A DNA stretch of 64,000 nt from Sipunculus nudus (GCA_026874595.1 CM049313.1:31556008-31620007), one strand, 5' to 3'. Positions 35,619 through 49,055 are shown, counted from the first letter of the stretch. Program-made: numbers and translations. The notes: a model not told the origin generated them from the letters alone.

Positions 35619-36460
35619 GCACTGAACTGTCCCATTGACTGCAACAGACCTAGCACTGAATAGTCCAGTTGGAACAAGAATGGGACACTTCACCATTACA
35701 ATGGGACAGCTAAGTGCTGGATCTGTTACAGTGGTACAGATCAGGGCTTGGTCTGTTAAAACAGGACAGTTCAGTGCTTGGTCTGTTACAATGGGACAGC
35801 TCAGTGCTTGGTCTGTTACAATGGGACAGTTCAGTGCTTGGTCTGTTAAAACAGGACAGTTCAGTGCTTGGTCTGTTAAAACAGAACAATTCAGTGCTTG
35901 GTCTGTTACAATTGGACAGTTCAGTGCTGGGTCTGTTACATTTGGACATTTCAGTGCTGGGTCTGTTGCAGTCAGTTGGACAGTTCAGTGCTGGGTCTGT
36001 TACAGTTGGACAGTTCAGTGCTGGGTCTGTAACAATTGGACAGTTCAGTGCTGGGTCTGTTACATTTTGACAGTTCAGTGCTGGGTCTGTTACATTTGGA
36101 CAGTTTACTGCTGGGTCTGTTACAATTGGACAGTTCAGTGATGGGTCTGTTTCAGTGGGACAGCTCTACTGGGTCTGCTATAATGAGAAAGCTCTGTGCT
36201 TAATCTAGGACTAGGTTGCAATAGGACTGCTCTGCTGGGTCTGTTGCAACTGGACAGCTCAGTGCTGGGTCTGTTGCAACTGGACAGCTCAGTGCTTGGT
36301 CTGTTACAATGGGACAGTTCAGTGCTGGGTCTGTTTCAGTGGGACAGCTCTCAACTGGGTCTGCTACAATGGGAAAGCTCTGTGCTTGATCTGTTACAAT
36401 AGGACTGCTCTGCTATTTCTGTTGCAACTGGACAGCTCAGTGCTGGGTGTGGTACTGTGA
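35619..36460. repeat. 30-bp minisatellite, about 27 copies, with inverted first units
   Basis: Unit cagttcagtgctgggtctgt + tacaattgga. The first about 45 bp (35,619-35,665: agcactgaactgtcccattg, gcaacagacc) are the same unit in reverse orientation. Because 30 is divisible by three and the unit lacks stops, two plus frames (168 and 118 codons) and a minus frame (79 codons) are open at once; none is supported as a gene. Confidence 0.95.
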
Positions 36461-37706
36461 ATGGAACACCTTTGTGCTGGATTTGCATTGCATTTATCAA
36501 TATATGATATGAAGTTATACACCAATTTCCCATACAGAATTTCTGGACATGCTTTGTTTTTATATAACTTATTGTGAATTTATTAGCAGATCTAATCATT
36601 TGACAAAGTAAGTGATGCATGCAAGTGAATCAGATGTGTACATAAGCATATTCCTCAGTGTTAAGATCCAACAATGGTGATGATTACTATTGTGTATCAG
36701 CTTTTAAGTATAATTGTATGTGTATATCCAGGACGTGCCTCTCATTTCAGCAAAAAAAAATTCCGGGAACATGATGAAATCTTAACATATATAAAATGCT
36801 GGTTTAAAACTATATAATGTTGCTACTCTAATTCACCAAGTTAATTATCTTTTTTCAGAAGGATGTCACTTTTCTGTCACTCTGCAGGATTTATGCAGGA
36901 TTTGATGTTGTGATATGACCATTTGATATAACAGTTTTTAAAATGGTTTGTAAAATTACTTGCAAAAATAATTTGATTGATTTTCATGGTGTTGATTACT
37001 TTTAACAGTTATTAGTCTCAAACATTAAATTTGTTTAATTATCTCTAACCTGGTCACCAACCAATGAAAACAATGGTTGAATCAAAAGAGGGATCAAGGG
37101 TATGTTTTCATCATTCTCAAGATAATAGATATCACAGAATAACAATGACTAAATCATGTAATTAATGAAATCTCAAAGCTGTATAAATTTATCAGGCAGG
37201 AAAAATGCTGCAGGTTGTTCATGTTCCACTACCTTTATCTAGAATATCTGCAAATCCACAAGATGTGACAATAGCCACCAACAAAATCATTGAAAGAAGA
37301 TAAAGAAAACACTCTATTTTTTCACAACAGAAGAGAACTTCATGATTTGTCTTTATGGTCTCTTAACAGGTAGACTGCTGTGTGACAGATTAACTACAGG
37401 TTTCATTTGCAGAAGGTCGGTTTTTGAAAGAAATTTTTCATGAAGCTTTCCTCTGATAAGGTTTGAGTGAGTGGTCCTTTTATTGAATCAGTGTATATTT
37501 TTAGATGTTAGAAATACTTGCTGCTTTTTTTTCTTATAGAATATGAAAACCTGTGAGTATTTCCAGTGAATTTCTATTTTCTTTCTTGGAATATTTTGTT
37601 TATATAACAGCAAAAACACTTAAAATGCCTGCTTTCTGTCATTTTTTAAACAGTGTCTGTATTGTCCAAACAAACATTCCCAAACATTTAATATTCTTGT
37701 CATAGG
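36461..37706. other. Unique AT-rich DNA, nothing recognised
   Basis: No gene or repeat recognised. Confidence 0.45.
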
Positions 37707-39462
37707 GCATCATTCAGTAACCACTAGCTACCTGTACATCCTCTTTCTGACCTGGACATGAGCATCATTCAGTAACCACTAGCTACCTGTACATCCTCTT
37801 TCTGACCTGGACATGAGCACTATTCGGTAACCACTAGCTACCTGTATATCCTCCTTCTGACCTGGACATGAGGATCATTGGGTAACCACTAGCTACCTGT
37901 ACATCCTCTTTCTGACCTGGACATGAGCATCATTCAGTAACCACTAGCTACCTGTACATCCTCTTTCTGACCTGGACATGAGCATCATTCAGTAACCACT
38001 AGCTACCTGTACATCATCCTTCTGACCTGGACATGAGGATCATTGGGTAACCACTAGCTACCTGTACATCCTCTTTCTGACCTGGACATGAGGATCATTC
38101 AGTAACCACTAGCTACCTGTACATCCTCTTTCTGACCTGGACATGAGGATCATTCAGTAACCACTAGCTACCTGTACATCCTCTTTCTGACCTGGACATA
38201 AGGATCATTCAGTAACCACTAGCTACCTGTACATCCTCTTTCTGACCTGGACATGAGCATCATTGGGTAACCACTAGCTACCTGTACATCCTCTTTCTGA
38301 CCTGGACATGAGGATCATTCAGTAACCACTAGCTACCTGTACATCCTCTTTCTGACCTGGACATGAGCATCATTCGGTAACCACTAGCTACCTGTACATC
38401 CTCTTTCTGAGCTGGACATGAGCATCATTGGGTAACCACTAGCTACCTGTACATCCTCTTTCTGACCTGGACATGAGGATCATTGGGTAACCACTAGCTA
38501 CCTGTACATCCTCTTTCTGACCTGGACATGAGGATCATTGGGTAACCACTAGCTACCTGTACATCCTCTTTCTGACCTGGACATGAGCATCATTCGGTAA
38601 CCACTAGCTACCTGTACATCCTCTTTCTGACCTGGACATGAGCATCATTCAGTAACCACTAGCTACCTGTACATCCTCTTTCTGACCTGGACATGAGCAT
38701 CATTCAGTAACCACTAGCTACCTGTACATCCTCCTTCTGACCTTCACATGAGCATCATTCGGTAACCACTAGCTACCTCTACATCCTCCTTCTGACCTGG
38801 ACATGAGGATCATTCAGTAACCACTAGCTACCTGTACATCCTCTTTCTGACCTGGACATGAGCATCATTCAGTAACCACTAGCTACCTGTACATCCTCTT
38901 TCTGACCTGGACATGAGCATCATTCAGTAACCACTAGCTACCTGTACATCCTCTTTCTGACCTGGACATGAGCATCATTCAGTAACCACTAGCTACCTGT
39001 ACATCCTCTTTCTGACCTGGACATAAGCATCATTCAGTAACCACTAGCTACCTGTACATCCTCTTTCTGACCTGGACATGAGCATCATTCAGTAACCACT
39101 AGCTACCTGTACATCCTCTTTCTGACCTGGACATGAGGATCATTCAGTAACCACTAGCTACCTGTACATCCTCTTTCTGACCTGGACATGAGCATCATTC
39201 AGTAACCACTAGCTACCTGTACATCCTCTTTCTGACCTGGACATGAGGATCATTTGATAACCACTAGCTACCTCTACATCCTCTTTCTGACCTGGACATG
39301 AGCATCATTCGGTAACCACTAGCTACCTGTACATCCTCTTTCTGACCTGGACATGAGCATCATTCGGTAACCACTAGCTACCTGTACATCCTCTTTCTGA
39401 CCTGGACATGAGCATCATTCAGTAACCTCAAGCTACCTCTACATCCTCTTTCTGACCTGGAC
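37707..39462. repeat. 55-bp minisatellite, about 32 copies
   Basis: Unit catcattcagtaaccactagc + tacctgtacatcctctttct + gacctggacatgag. Variation is concentrated at two linked positions (gagcatcattcag versus gaggatcattggg), which are shuffled along the array. Length is nearly constant at 55 bp. Confidence 0.97.
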
Positions 39463-39689
39463 CTTATAATGTATTTTTTTTCTACCTAAAAGGTGGTCCT
39501 TAATGCCTTGACTTTTTATCTGATAGTGATACATCCAAAGATATTGCAATGAGCAAAAATCTAACCAAAGGAAAAACTGAAATGAGGCAATAATGTTACA
39601 CACAGAATTTGACATTTATAGTTTCTATGATAAGTAATTTAGATCAGTTAAATCCATTGTCATAGCAAATAATCACAGGTTATCAGATC

Positions 39690-41325
39690 GTTTACAATCT
39701 CCTGGTCTGGGTGTTTCATGAATCTGTAAAACAAGGCTCTGATCTGTAATTATCTGAGTGTTTCATGTGTCTGTTATACAACACTCTGACGTGTCATGGT
39801 CTGGGTGTTTCATGTGTCTGTTATACAATACTCTGAAATGTCATGGTCTGAGTGTTTCATGTGCCAGTTTATAATGAAGGCTCTAGCATGTTATAGTCTC
39901 AGTGTTTCATGTGCTAGATTATTTATTCTCTGACGTGTCATGATTTGGTTGTTTCATGTGTTTGTTATATGAGACTGACATGTCATGGTGTGGGTGTTTC
40001 ATGTGCCAGTTAATTCAGGCTCTGGCATGTTATGGTCTGGGTGTTTCATGTGTTTGTTATATGAGACTGACATGTCATGGTCTAGGTGTTTCATGTGCCA
40101 GTTAATTTAGGCTCTGGCATATTATAGTCTCGGTGTTTCATGTGCCAGATTATTTTGGCTCTGACATGTTAAGGTCTGGGTGTTTCATGTGCAAGATTAT
40201 TTTGGCTCTGACATGTTATGGTCTGGGTGTTTCATGTGCTAGTTAATATAGGCTCTGGCATGTTATGGTCTGGGTGTTTCATGTGCCAGTTAATTTAGGC
40301 GCTGGCATGTTATGATCTGGGTGTTTCATGTGTTTGTTATATGAGACTGACATGTCATGGTCTGAGTGTTTCATGTGCCAGTTTATAATGAAGGCTCTGG
40401 CATGTTATAGTCTCGACGTTTCATGTGCCAGATTATTTATTCTCTGACGTGTCATGATCTGGTTGTTTCATGTGTTTGTTATATGAGACTGACATGTTAT
40501 GGTCTGGGTGTTTCATGTGCCAGTTAATTTAGGGGCTGGCATGTTATGGTCTGGGTGTTTCATGTGCCAGTTAATTTAGGGGCTGGCATGTTATGATCTG
40601 GGTGATTCATGTGTTTGTTATATGAGACTGACATGTGATGGTCTGAGTGTTTCATGTGCCAGTTTATAATGAAGGCTCTGGCATGTTATAGTCTCGGTGT
40701 TTCATGTGCCAGATTATTTATTCTCTGACGTGTAATGATCTGGTTGTTTCATGTGTTTGTTATATGAGACTGACATGTCATGGTCTGGGTGTTTCATGTG
40801 CCAGTTAATTCAGGCTCTGGCATGTTATGGTCTGGGTGTTTAATGTGTTTGTTATATGAGACTGACATGTCATGGTCTAGGTGTTCATGTGCCAGTTAAT
40901 TTAGGCTCTGGCATATTATAGTCTGGGTGTTTCATGTGTTTGTTATATGAGACTGACATGTCATGGTCTGGGTGTTTCATGTGACAGTTAATTCAGGCTC
41001 TGGCATGTTATGGTCTGGGTGTTTCATGTGTTTGTTATATGAGACTGACATGTCATGGTCTGGGTGTTTCATGTGCCAGTTTATAATGAAGGCTCTGGCA
41101 TGTTATAGTCTCGGTGTTTCATGTGCCAGATTATTTATTCTCTGACGTGACATGATCTGGTTGTTTCATGTGTTTGTTACATGAGATTGACATGTCATGA
41201 TCTTTGTGTTTCATCTGCCAGTTAAATTTGGCTCTGGCATGTTATGGTCTGGGTGTTTCATGTGCCAGGTTATTTAGGCTCTGACATGTCATGGTCTGGG
41301 TGTTTCATGTGTCAGTTGTTTGAGG
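39690..41325. repeat. Composite minisatellite, units about 46-50 bp, higher-order blocks
   Basis: Built on tggtctgggtgtttcatgtg followed by alternating ends (ccagttaatttaggctctgg; tttgttatatgagactgaca; ccagtttataatgaaggctc). A multi-unit block (ccagtttataatgaaggctc ... tctgacgtgtcatgatctgg) recurs near 39,864, 40,378, 40,659 and 41,077. Confidence 0.93.
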
Positions 41326-42604
41326 CCTTTTGTGTTTCAGTGTTTTTTTATACTTTCATTATATTTGTTTATTGCTTTTGGATTGTTTGGTCAGAAGTTG
41401 AAACCACTAGGTGAGACTTGGTTAAGGGTGTGTTGTTAGGACATCGCCGTGGCAGCAATTTGACGATATATAAGGACTGTTTGCCTGTTAAGTAGGACCA
41501 TGGTAGTCACATCAGTCGGCAGAGTCATGTCCACAAGGTTTGAGGAGCAAGGAAAGGAAGCATGAACGCCTGACAAATTGGACCTTTACAGGAAACTAGG
41601 TGTTGCCAGCACCTGGCTTCCGCTATACACCAATTGATCAGTGGCTTTCTTTGCAGAAAGTTGGCTCTGTCACAGCATAAGATGGATGGCAAAGAGGCTG
41701 CTACCAACATTTGCTAATTAGCAATAAACCATTGCTGTGTTAACAAGTTCACCGGCGCCCATTACAGACCTACTTGTCTTCATTGTGGTGTCCTCCTAGC
41801 CTTCTCCATACACAAGGTGCTGGCTCTGTACAGCCCAGGTCTGACCCTCCAACACCAAGCCTGGCATCATCACTCTAAATTACTAAGGTTATACATGCCT
41901 GGCGTACTAAACATGTATCAACACAGACAATTCTCTGGCCTTTGGTTTAAACTGGTCACTCTGCAGTGCCTGTTTCAGGAAAGGTTCAGGAATTAGGTAT
42001 TAGCAAATGTGACAGACAGGTTATCTTCTATGTCAGGCAAACACTCCCTTATTCATAAAATAAGAAAAACTTGACTCATCAGTTTAACAAAACTTTGGTC
42101 TATTTAAATAGTATTCTTTAAAGTATACATCTATATATATATGCCAGAATCATCAAGGATACTACATGGATACATGCTATTGGTCTATTGAGAGTTGAAG
42201 CATATATTTAAGAGAGCACTATATATGAGAAGACCCAAGGATGTGACCCTCCCATTGTGGGTCCCCAGAATCAATAGTTTCAATTTTTTATCATTAGTCT
42301 TTGGTATATTTGTGGTCCTTCTGGAGCAATACCTCATTGAATTTCCATGGGGATTTAAGGATCACTCCATGACTGATGGTCTCATGTTCAGTTCTGTATA
42401 CAAGGATAAACATTTGTTTAGACTTCAGAATGACCATGTTTTTTCCCTTCCACCTCTTCTCCATTAATGAATGCCAGAGGAATTACATTGGTAGGTTAAT
42501 ACACTGACAGCAAGGAAAAACATTTAGATAATCAAATATTTAAAACCTAGATTTTTCTCATGTAAGGGATTTCAGTAGGCAGATGTTTAATTAGTGGGGG
42601 TTTA
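41326..42604. other. Unique DNA, no gene established
   Basis: Contains frames of 60-90 codons without recognisable domains (for example 42,195-42,467). Confidence 0.4.
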
Positions 42605-43464
42605 CTCTTTATAATCAGGGCACACGTCTTACTGCTTGTCCTCATCAGATATTGCTTTCATTTCAGTACACCACATTATGCTGGAGTTTCATCTTTATAA
42701 TCAGGGCACACGTCTTACTACTTGTCCTCATCAGATATTGCTTTCATTTCAGTACACCACATTATGCTGGAGTTTAATCTTTATAATCAGGGCACACGTC
42801 TTACTACTTGTCCTCATCAGATATTGCTTTCATTTCAGTACACCACATTATGCTGGAGTTTAATCTTTACAATCAGGGCACACTTCTTACTGCTTGTCCT
42901 CATCAGATATTGCTTTCATTTCAGTACACCACATTATGCTGGAGTTTAATCTTTATAATCAGGGCACACGTCTTACTACTTGTCCTCATCAGATATTGCT
43001 TTCATTTCAGTACACCACATTATGCTGGAGTTTAATCTTTACAATCAGGGCACACTTCTTACTGCTTGTCCTCATCAGATATTGCTTTCATTTCAGTACA
43101 CCACATTATGCTGGAGTTTAATCTTTATAATCAGGGCACACGTCTTACTACTTGTCCTCATCAGATATTGCTTTCATTTCAGTACACCACATTATGATGC
43201 TGGAGTTTAATCTTTATAATCAGGGCACACGTCTTACTACTTGTCCTCATCAGATATTGCTTTCATTTCAGTACACCACATTATGCTGGAGTTTAATCTT
43301 TATAATCAGGGCACACGTCTTACTACTTGTCCTCATCAGATATTGCTTTCATTTCAGTACACCACATTATGCTGGAGTTTAATCTTTATAATCAGGGCAC
43401 ACGTCTTACTACTTGTCCTCATCAGATATTGCTTTCATTTCAATACACCACATTATGCTGGCAT
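42605..43464. repeat. 86-bp minisatellite, ten copies, acceptor-like motif in each
   Basis: Unit tttataatcagggcacacgt + cttactacttgtcctcatca + gatattgctttcatttcagt + acaccacattatgctggagt plus a few bases. Two versions alternate in part: cacgtcttactacttg and cacttcttactgcttg (the latter near 42,881 and 43,053). One unit carries a 3-bp gain (atgatgctgg near 43,195). tgctttcatttcag/t resembles a 3' splice site. The array of overlapping 75-80 codon frames arises because 86 is not a multiple of three. Confidence 0.96.
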
Positions 43465-43708
43465 CATTGTTTAATGTGTCAGTGGAGTCTTGTTTCCTCC
43501 TTCTACCTTTTCTGGGATTTGTATAAACATTTACAAGTGATGTCCATCATATGTTTAATGGCTTCTTAACAGCTGATGAAAGATATTTCTAAAGAATATT
43601 TATGGCTGTAAAAGCCATCAATCAAATTCTTCTTAAGGAGTAAATCCATGTATTGAAATAAAAAGAAGCTGTAAAAAAATTATCTCAGGTTGGTGAATGG
43701 ACCTTAGC

Positions 43709-43817
43709 AGGCCCGATAGGGGACACAAACAGGCCCGATAGGGGACACAACAGGCCCAATAGGGGACACAAAATGGCCAGAGAGGGGACACAAACAGGCC
43801 CGATAGGGGACACAAAT
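43709..43817. repeat. 22-bp tandem repeat, about five copies
   Basis: caggcccgataggggacaca + aa, with one unit changed to tggccagagaggggacacaa. Confidence 0.93.
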
Positions 43818-43837
43818 ATCTGTTTTGACCTCAACGT

Positions 43838-44290
43838 TATGTTATAGGTAGGCCTACTAATGCTCTGATTACTATATTAAGATGATAAATATTACAGGTA
43901 GGCCTACTAGTTCTCTGATAACTATATTAAGATGATAATGTTATAGGTAGGCCTACTAATGCTCTGATTACTATATTAAGATGATAAATATTACAGGTAG
44001 GCTTACTAGTTCTCTGATAACTGTATTAAGATGAGAGATGTTATAGGTAGGCCTGCTTGTGCTCTGATTATGGGATTAAGATGATTTATGTTATAGTAGG
44101 CCTACTAGTGCTCTGGTTACGGTATTAAGATGATAAGTATACAGGCAGGCCTACTAGTGCTCTGATTACTATATTAAGATGATAAATGTTACAGGTAGGC
44201 CTACTAGTGCTCTGATTATGGTATTAAGATGATGAGTGTTACAGGTAGGCCTACTAGTGCTCTGATTACGGTATTAAGACAATATCTGTT
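43838..44290. repeat. 50-bp minisatellite, about nine copies
   Basis: Unit gttataggtaggcctactag + tgctctgattactatattaa + gatgataaat, with modest divergence. Confidence 0.93.
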
Positions 44291-44414
44291 ACATGAGAGG
44301 ACCAATTAGTAGGAAACAAACCTGCAATCAGGATCAGACCTGGCAGATCTGGATCACTGAAGGCCTTTATATGGCAGTTGTGAGCTCAGTGCCTTAATGA
44401 CTGTTTTGATCACT

Positions 44415-45243
44415 GAAGTGAATGCCTAAATGAATATTTTTATCTCTACAATGTTATTATCACCAGGGTGAAACCCTTACTGAATGCTTTTATCACTAAG
44501 GTGAAACCCTTAATGAATGTTATTATCACTAAGGTGAAACCCTTAATGAATGTTATTATCACTAAGCTGAAGGCCTTCATGAATGTTTTATCACTAAGCT
44601 GAAGGCCTTAATGAATGTTTTTATCATTAAGCTGAAGGCCTTAATGAATGTTTTTATCACTAAGCTGAAATAATGAATTTTTTATCACTAAGCTGAAGGC
44701 TTTAATATATGTATTTATCACTAAGCTGAAGGCCTGAATGAATTTTGTATCACTAAGCTGAAGTAATTAATAAATTTTTTTATCACTAAGTTGAAGTAAT
44801 GAATGAATTTTGTATCACTAAGTTGAAGTAATGAATGAATTTTGTATCACTAAGCTGAAGTAATGAATGAATTTTGTATCACTAAGTTGAAGTAATGAAT
44901 GAATTTTGTATCACTAAGCTGAAGTAATGAATGAATTTTGTATCACTAAGCTGAAGTAATGAATGAATTTTGTATCACTAAGCTGAAGTAATGAATGAAT
45001 TTTGTATCACTAAGCTGAAGTAATTAATAAATTTTTTTATCACTAAGTTGAAGTAATGAATGAATTTTGTATCACTAAGCTGAAGTAATGAATGAATTTT
45101 GTATCACTAAGCTGAAGTAATGAATGAATTTTGTATCACTAAGTTGAAGTAATGAATGAATTTTGTATCACTAAGCTGAAGTAATGAATGAATTTTGTAT
45201 CACTAAGCTTAAGTAATGAATGAATTTTGTATCACTAAGCTGA
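44415..45243. repeat. 32-34-bp minisatellite, about 25 copies
   Basis: The left part uses tatcactaagctgaaggcct + taatgaatgtttt and the right part the derived unit aagctgaagtaatgaatgaa + ttttgtatcact (32 bp). Similarity rises from left to right, a sign of sequential expansion. Confidence 0.94.
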
Positions 45244-46539
45244 AAAACTGGAAAATGGATCGTTGAGCTGCCACTCCTTTTAAAGTGTATGAGTAATTGC
45301 TGAATTGGAGAAGTGTCTGACATATACTGTTCATCAGTGTGTGGCATTAGTATTGCACATTGACAATCAGGATAATAATTTCCTCACACACACATACACA
45401 CAAAGGAGAACTGTGGTATGGCTCCAGACACACTCTAGTGCTGCCATCTGTCAGTATGAAGAGAGGCATTTCCTCGTGACAACTTGATTTGATGACCTGC
45501 AGTATTGATTGTTTAAGTGTTCCTATTGTAAGAAGAACATTGGCCTGTTTGTGGATTATATCCCTGTGCCAAACTTGTCCCTTACAAGTTCCAAGGCCAG
45601 TTGTTTTTCAGTTCATACACGTAGGGTTATGAATTTTTCTAAGGAGGCAGCTTGGGATATACTAACTATCAACATAAAGACCTCACCAAAATTCTGTTGC
45701 CTAGACCTAAATAGAAGATCAGATTTAGCTAAGCACTTTCCATTTGGGGTAATGATGCATGCATTGCTTATAAACATTTGCAGTGCATGCTTGGAATAAA
45801 AATTGACTATTAAAAGGCCAATTAAGTTTAACTAAAGGACATCAAAATATCAGAAAGGACAGTAATATCAGAATAGTTTTACATGTGAAATATTTACTAA
45901 TAAAAATAGAGACAACCAAAAAAACATACAGTATAATGAGATGTTGATCAGAAATGGCCTTTACAATATCACAGGTTTTCATGAAAAAAAAAGAACATGA
46001 CAAATATAAAAAATATTACAGAGCATTCTGTATCTCATCATTGAAAAATGGATAACCATTGTTAAACGAACTTACATTACAATTAGTTTTGTGAATGAAT
46101 TTATGTATTTATATTCAACTGAACTGATAGGCCAAGTGAAAGTGAACCTTCATTTTGTAAATGTGTGCCTGTATTTATCTAATATTCAGAGCTAGGTTTT
46201 TCCATTAAAGTGTCCATGTCATGTTATGGTCATATACTTATTACTCGCTCCTGATGTTCAGGTGTGGCATAGGTTCTCAAGACAAAGACAATTAACACAC
46301 AGTTACATTGGGTAGGAACACTTGAGGGGGGAGAAAACACACAAACACAATTACAAGTCCAGATCCTCACAAAACCCTGCAATCCAGTATATTGCTTGGA
46401 TCATGGATCAATTTTCAGGAAATGTTTGACCACTGTGTGAAATGATGCTGCCATCTATCAGCAGCTCTGTAAACAATCAGTTTACTTTGGCATGCAGTTA
46501 ATATGAAGGAATACAGAAACATTGTTTTTGTTATTAATG
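45244..46539. other. Unique DNA, no gene established
   Basis: A 96-codon frame at 45,509-45,799 begins MFKCSYCKKN but has only this one CxxC and no recognisable domain. Nothing else found. Confidence 0.4.
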
Positions 46540-46968
46540 CACACATTCAATCACACAATGCACACACACCGCACAATCAATCACACAATGCACACACATC
46601 CATTCACACCATGCACACACATCCATTCACACCATGCACACATACCACACAGTCATTCACAGAATGCACACACACCACACATCCAATCACACAATGCACA
46701 CACCACACATCCAATCACACAATGCACATACACTACATGTCCAGTCACACAATGATCACACATCCATTCACACAATGCACACATCACACATCCAATCACA
46801 CAATGCACACACACCACACAATCAATCACACAATGCACACACATCCAATCACACAATGCACACACACCACACATTCATTCACACAATGCACACACACCAC
46901 ACATCCATTCACATGATGCACACACACCACATTCATTCACAATGCACACACACCACACATCCATTCAC
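46540..46968. repeat. 30-bp CA-rich minisatellite, about 14 copies
   Basis: Unit acaatgcacacacaccacac + atccaatcac with frequent length changes. His/Thr-rich frames (77-137 codons) open in several frames and a Cys/Val-rich minus frame reflect composition only. Confidence 0.95.
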
Positions 46969-46973
46969 CACCC

Positions 46974-47099
46974 TACTGATATGTCTGCTGAGTGAATGAG
47001 ATGAGACTGACTACACTACTGATGTGTCTCCTGAGTGACAAGGGTGAGACTGACTACACTAGTAATATGTCAGAATGATTGGGATGAGACTGACTAGCC
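46974..47099. repeat. Three-copy tandem repeat, about 43 bp
   Basis: ctactgatatgtctgctgag ... gatgagactgactacac recurs three times with changes. Confidence 0.75.
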
Positions 47100-48164
47100 A
47101 CTTATACACTATTAGACAGCAGGGTATTACCTTAAGGTTTATCATATTCTTAGATGAACATAGGTTTTTATTTCTGCATAAATGTTGATCATTATGTTCC
47201 TTTTTAAATCAGTTTTTATTGAACATGTGGTCATTTTTTTGTTATGCCCTGCCAGTGTGAATTGTTTTCCACACATTTCTTACTTCTACACAAATGATCA
47301 ATTCTATAATATATGTTGAGAACAGATGCAGAATAATTTTATGCACTATACAATTTGAGGTCTGTAGAATGAGATGTTAAATCATTCCACCATCTTCTGT
47401 TTTTATATACTTAATATTTTTAAACAATTTTCTTTGTATTTTATTGCTCAGCTTTAGATACAAGTATTAGCCTGCATATATCACCAGGGTACAAGTGATA
47501 ATTCTAACAAGCTAAGCAGTGTTAACCTGAATACTTTGACTAAAACCGGTAATGCTAATCAGCTTAAGAAAAATTCACAGAAGATGAAGGAGGACACAAT
47601 ATGAACACTTTGTGATGATACATTCATCATTATTCAAATACACATCTTAAATGTCTACTTCATATATCCTCTAGTTAAAAATAAGGAAAACATTGGTATC
47701 ACCATGGAGACCAATACAGAGGCAGGGAGATGAAGACACATAACACACATTGTCTGGCATACATGACTCATCAAGAGATGTGTTTTTGTTTCTTTGCAAA
47801 AGGCAACATCACCAGGTTTGAATGTCAAGGAGGTAAATTTTTGTCCAAGTGCAGGCAGAATAATTAGATAGCTTTTATAAATGTTTAAACACAGTGAGCA
47901 TCGGAACAGGAATCATTCACTTCCTCCACAACAGACATCTTTGATGTGACATTTCACTGGACTTTTTATAAAGCACATATATTACAAATTGTACAGAAGA
48001 ACTGACATGCCCTGTTCTGTTTTTAATCTGAGGGCCATAATCCAGAAGACCTCCAGTAAAGTACTGATACAGAAGAGGATTAATCAACTGTTATCATCAG
48101 GTGTTGCAGACCTGACTGGCTTAATGATAGAAATCATCCTAATAAATCTTAATTATGTCAGTTT
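47100..48164. other. Unique DNA, nothing recognised
   Basis: No gene or repeat recognised. Confidence 0.4.
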
Positions 48165-49055
48165 ACATAGCTTTCTTCCAGTTTTCCTGGGCATCCTCCT
48201 GTCAGTTTACATGGCTTCCCCCATTGTTTTCATGGTCATCCTCCTGGCTTCCCTCTTTGTTTTCCTGGTCATCCTCCTGTCAGTTTACACGGCTTCCCTC
48301 TTTGTTTTCATGGTCATCCTCCTGTCAGTTTGCAAGGCTTTTTTCTTTGTTTTCATGGTCATCCTCCTGTCAGTTTACATGGCTTCCCTCTTTGTTTTCC
48401 TGGTCATCCTCCTAGATTCCCTCTTTGTTTTCATGGTCATCCTTCTGTCAGTTTGCATGGTTTCTTTCTTTGTTTTCATGGTCATCCTCCTGTCAGTTTA
48501 CATGGCTTCCCTCTTTGTTTTCCTGGTCATCCTCCTGGATTCCCTCTTTGTTTTCCTGGTCATCCTCCTATCAGTTTACACAGCTTCCCTTTTTGTTTTC
48601 CTGGTCATCCTCCTGGCTTCCCTCTTTGTTTTCCTGGTCATCCTCCTGTCAGTTTGCATGGCTTCTTTCTTTGTTTTCCTGGTCATCCTCCTGTCAGTTT
48701 ACATGGCTTCCCCCATTGTTTTCATGGTCATCCTCCTGGCTTCCCCCTTTGTTTTCATGGTCATCCTCCTGTCAGTTTGCATGGCTTCTTTCTTTGTTTT
48801 CATGGTCATCCTCCTGTCAGTTTACATGGCTTCCCCCATTGTTTTCATGGTCATCCTCCTGGCTTCCCTCTTTGTTTTCATGGTCATCCTCCTGTCAGTT
48901 TACATGGCTTCCCTCTTTGTTTCCTGGTCATCCTCCTGTCAGTTTACATGGCTTCCCTCTTTGTTTCCTGGTCATCCTCCTGTCAGTTTACATGGCTTCC
49001 CTGTTTGTTTTCCTTGTCATCCTCCTGGCTTCCTTCTTTGTGTTCCTAGTCATCC
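48165..49055. repeat. 45/33-bp minisatellite crossed by a 356-codon open frame
   Basis: Unit gtcatcctcctgtcagttta + catggcttccctctttgttt + tcctg (45 bp) with a 12-bp-shorter form (33 bp). Both lengths are multiples of three, so frames persist. The longest frame, 47,989-49,059, opens with TTG (first ATG at 48,007) and would give 15- and 11-residue hydrophobic repeats (VILLSVYMASLFVFL, VILLASLFVFM). The other two plus frames are also open for about 210-240 codons, so openness is a property of the unit. The last units lose one T (near 48,919), which changes frame phase. I do not call it a gene. Confidence 0.95.

Noticed and set aside
35635-36402. Open frames of 168, 118, 79 and 68 codons in the 30-bp array
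   Set aside because: Several frames on both strands are open at once owing to a stop-free 30-bp unit; no gene signal.
37707-39462. CRISPR-like array
   Set aside because: The repeats are head-to-tail without unique spacers, and the context is eukaryotic; this applies equally to the other arrays.
45509-45799. Cys-containing 96-codon frame suggesting a zinc finger
   Set aside because: Only one CxxC at the start and no second metal-binding pair at the right spacing.
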